Shown one piece after another: positions 18,953-20,744 of a DNA stretch of 20,744 nucleotides (positions within the stretch are counted from its first letter, which is position 1; every line of letters begins with the position of its first letter). The notes beneath the pieces were generated by a model. That model was not told where the DNA came from and did no database searches. It saw only the letters and a list, made by a program, of their open reading frames with translations. Position numbers and translations under genes: made by a program. Source of the stretch: Hirudo medicinalis (lineage: Eukaryota > Annelida > Clitellata > Hirudinida > Hirudinidae); the NCBI GenBank assembly GCA_011800805.1, contig MPNW01000804.1, positions 1 to 20,744 on the forward strand. The letters run 5' to 3'.

Positions 18953-19699
18953 AACGATCCCAAAAATTACCGTCCAATAATGTGTTTGCCTACATTATAT
19001 AAAATGTTAACTGCTGCGATATCAAATCAGACACTCATTACGAGATATCGCCAACGCAAGATTTTAAAGCAGATCGATGGCAGTTGCAGAGTCTGTGGCA
19101 AGGTCCAAGAAACAGGAGCCACACAACGGCCGGTTGCACTAACTTGATATTTGCGCCGACATAACAGGGTAACCAGCTGTTTTCATTGGGTAGTATGCGT
19201 GAGCATGGTTGTGAAGTTCCCAAAAAATGGCCTGGACACCCCAAAGTGTAACAAATTTAAAAGAAAATACCATCTTAAGGGATTACGCAATAATCACGGA
19301 CAAAAATCCAAGCCAACAGTCCTGACATTGTCTTCCGTGACAGAAAATACAAGTCTTGTAAGCTAATTGATGTTTCCGTCCCTGACGATAAAAATATCGT
19401 TCTTATAAATGCTGGAAAAAATTAACAAGCACAAAGATTTGGAGATCGAAATTAACCGGATTTGAAATGTGGAAACCAAGATCGTCTCGATAGTCATAGG
19501 AGCACTCGGAACGTTGAGAAAAGGCTTCGCGAAAGGAGTGGAGTTGATACCAGGACGTCCTAAGGTTTCGGAAATTCAAAAACTCTCCTTGTTGGGCACT
19601 TCCCACATTTTACGGAAAATGTTCTGAATTCATCCTTCACCGGCTGAACAGCCGAGAGGAATAACGTGACAATTCCATAATAATAATAATAATAATAAT
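18953..19699 (+). pseudogene. R4/Dong-like non-LTR retrotransposon remnant ending in a TAA tract
   Basis: It begins with KNYRPIMCLPTLYKMLTA (from about 18959), an RT-domain motif of the R4/Dong type, then jumps to the C-terminal zinc-knuckle region: ILKQIDGSCRVCGKVQET and, in another frame, HTTAGCTN and RRHNRVTSCFHWVVC. Next come PDIVFRDRKYKSCKLIDVSV (from 19321), the restriction-like endonuclease PD...D motif, IVIGALGT and LLGTSHILRKMF with a stop at 19625-19627. Most of the RT is deleted and the rest is frameshifted. The element ends in (TAA/AAT)7 at about 19679-19699. The Bombyx element Dong is known to insert in TAA repeats, which fits. Confidence 0.8.
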
Positions 19700-19710
19700 G
19701 GATCTTTTCC

Positions 19711-19768
19711 AGTTAAGCCCCGCCACTAATGCAAAAATTGCACGCGCGAAAAGTTAAGCCCCGCCACT
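19711..19768 (+). repeat. 17-bp direct repeat upstream of the Merlin transposase
   Basis: AGTTAAGCCCCGCCACT occurs at 19711-19727 and again at 19752-19768, a 41-bp period. These may be terminal or subterminal repeats of the Merlin element. No inverted partner was found before the window ends. Confidence 0.85.
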
Positions 19769-19815
19769 TTTTGCCAGCTCCAATTTAATGCACGCATGCA
19801 ACCTTGACCTATTTC

Positions 19816-19833
19816 TAATGTCTAGACATTAGG
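19816..19833. repeat. Perfect 18-bp palindrome
   Basis: CTAATGTCTAGACATTAG equals its own reverse complement. It lies about 35 bp upstream of the recognisable Merlin transposase coding region. Confidence 0.9.
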
Positions 19834-19866
19834 TAATACATTAGATTAACTGTTTCTGATAGGTGA

Positions 19867-20602
19867 AGGTGTAATGCCCGACAGTGTCGGTAAGAAATCG
19901 GTCTTCGAAAGGGAACTTGGCTGGAGCGGTCTAGGATGGAGTTCAGGACAGTAATTCTATTCATTTATTACTGGTCCAAAAATCTGGCAATAATCAAATT
20001 CTGCTCAGAGGAATTATCTATTGGCCACACGACCATCGTTGATTGGAAGAACTTTCTTCGCGAAATTTGCGCCGGCGGCTTTTGCAGACTCCAACAATTG
20101 TCGGCGGCCCAGGTCTACACGTCGAGATCAATGAAGCGCTAATATCTCGCCGTAAAAACCACGCAGGGTGAGTCCTTCCCCAGCAGTGGATTTTCGGAGG
20201 GCATTGCCGGGAGACTAAAGAAGTGTTCATGCAGTGCCAGATCGAACTGCGGCCACTCTGCTGGACACAATCCAGGCCTGCATCGCTCCCGACTCAATCA
20301 TCATTTCCGATATGTGGGCATCATACCAAGGAATTGAAACGATGATTTGCGTGAATTATACTCATCAAACGGTTAATCATACCGAAAACTTTGTGGATCC
20401 AACGACTGGAGCTCACACACAAACCATCGAATCTTTCTGGCACGTCTACAAGATGCAGAATAAGCGCCAATGCGCCACACATCGATCTTTAGTGGACAGC
20501 TACTTGTGTGAGTTCATTTGGAGGCAAAGGTACCGAAATAAGGAATTTTCATGCGAATTATTAACGACATGTCCCAATTTCACCCTCTTCAATAAAAATT
20601 AA
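19867..20602 (+). pseudogene. Merlin (IS1016/ISXO2-like) DDE transposase, inactivated
   Basis: Merlin elements are cut-and-paste DNA transposons whose transposase is related to bacterial IS1016/IS1595. The N-terminal part has CNARQCR, LRKGTWLERSRMEFRTVI, IKFCSEELSIGHTTIVDWKN and FLREICA. The catalytic domain follows: GGPGLHVEI-N-E at about 20100-20135, VLPQQWIFGGHCRETKEVF, VPDRTAATLLDTIQ, IISDMWASY (second Asp), HQTVNHTENFVDPTTGAHTQ and TIESFWHVYK (Glu), with a stop at 20602. Damage: TAA at 19891-19893, a frameshift at about 20080-20097, TGA at 20169-20171 (probably from CGA), and a further frameshift at about 20231-20234. The first catalytic Asp is replaced by Asn (AAT at 20130-20132). The right inverted repeat is probably outside the window. 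Confidence 0.9.
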
Positions 20603-20744
20603 AGTACAAGTTTCATGTCCTCTTTTTTTATAATCTTTTTGGGTTGGAACGTTGTAAGTCACGGTTGTCTTTCATTTGGCACGAGCCTGTAGCTTCTTGT
20701 TGGGTCTCTTGCAACTCTTTTTCTTTTTAAAATGTACCACTTGG
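20603..20744. other. Non-coding end of window, possibly 3' part of the Merlin element
   Basis: No gene or repeat is recognised. It directly follows the Merlin transposase stop and may belong to that element, but no inverted copy of the upstream GTTAAGCCCCGCCAC motif occurs here. Confidence 0.5.

Overview
This is metazoan nuclear DNA: AT-rich, intron-rich and full of AAT-type microsatellites, with no bacterial operon structure. The gene content (a Hox-class homeobox gene and an L1CAM/neuroglian-type adhesion gene) and the transposon types (Tc1/mariner, Jockey/CR1-like LINE, R4/Dong-like LINE, Merlin) suggest an invertebrate, plausibly an ecdysozoan or arthropod. The sequence does not fix the species.

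Layout. Positions 1-1624 are simple repeats, including a 22-bp minisatellite at about 651-976. The minus strand at 1625-2229 carries the terminal exon of a central-class Hox gene: the whole homeodomain plus an acidic C-terminal tail. Its first exon was not found. Positions 2230-6576 hold Hox intron or upstream DNA with candidate regulatory sequence and no confident coding exon. From 6577 to 18752 on the plus strand I could assemble 22 coding exons, 3550 coding nt, with every splice phase compatible. They encode a signal peptide, six Ig domains and five fibronectin type III domains, the extracellular architecture of neuroglian/L1CAM. The transmembrane and cytoplasmic exons are not in the window, so the gene is 3'-incomplete here.

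Mobile DNA is concentrated in the 3' half of the adhesion gene. Intron 17 holds an internally deleted Tc1/mariner element with both inverted repeats still visible (14286-15401). Intron 20 holds an antisense LINE remnant (about 16745-18062). Downstream of the last visible exon lie an R4/Dong-like LINE remnant ending in a TAA tract (about 18953-19699) and a decayed Merlin (IS1016/ISXO2-like DDE) transposase (about 19867-20602). All four are broken.

The main oddities are: a 134-bp near-identical copy of part of Ig2 exon 5, with its splice donor, sitting upstream in intron 2 in a position that could be read in frame from exon 2; an unusual homeodomain with Gly at the normally basic position 28 and mixed Hox4/Hox5 signatures; the divergent adjacency of a Hox gene and an L1-family gene; a perfect TAATTA-type palindrome in the presumed Hox intron or upstream DNA; and a GC-rich hairpin island in intron 5 flanked by a 34-bp direct repeat. 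I saw no CRISPR array, rRNA or tRNA gene. I did not find a new molecular system that I would defend as such.
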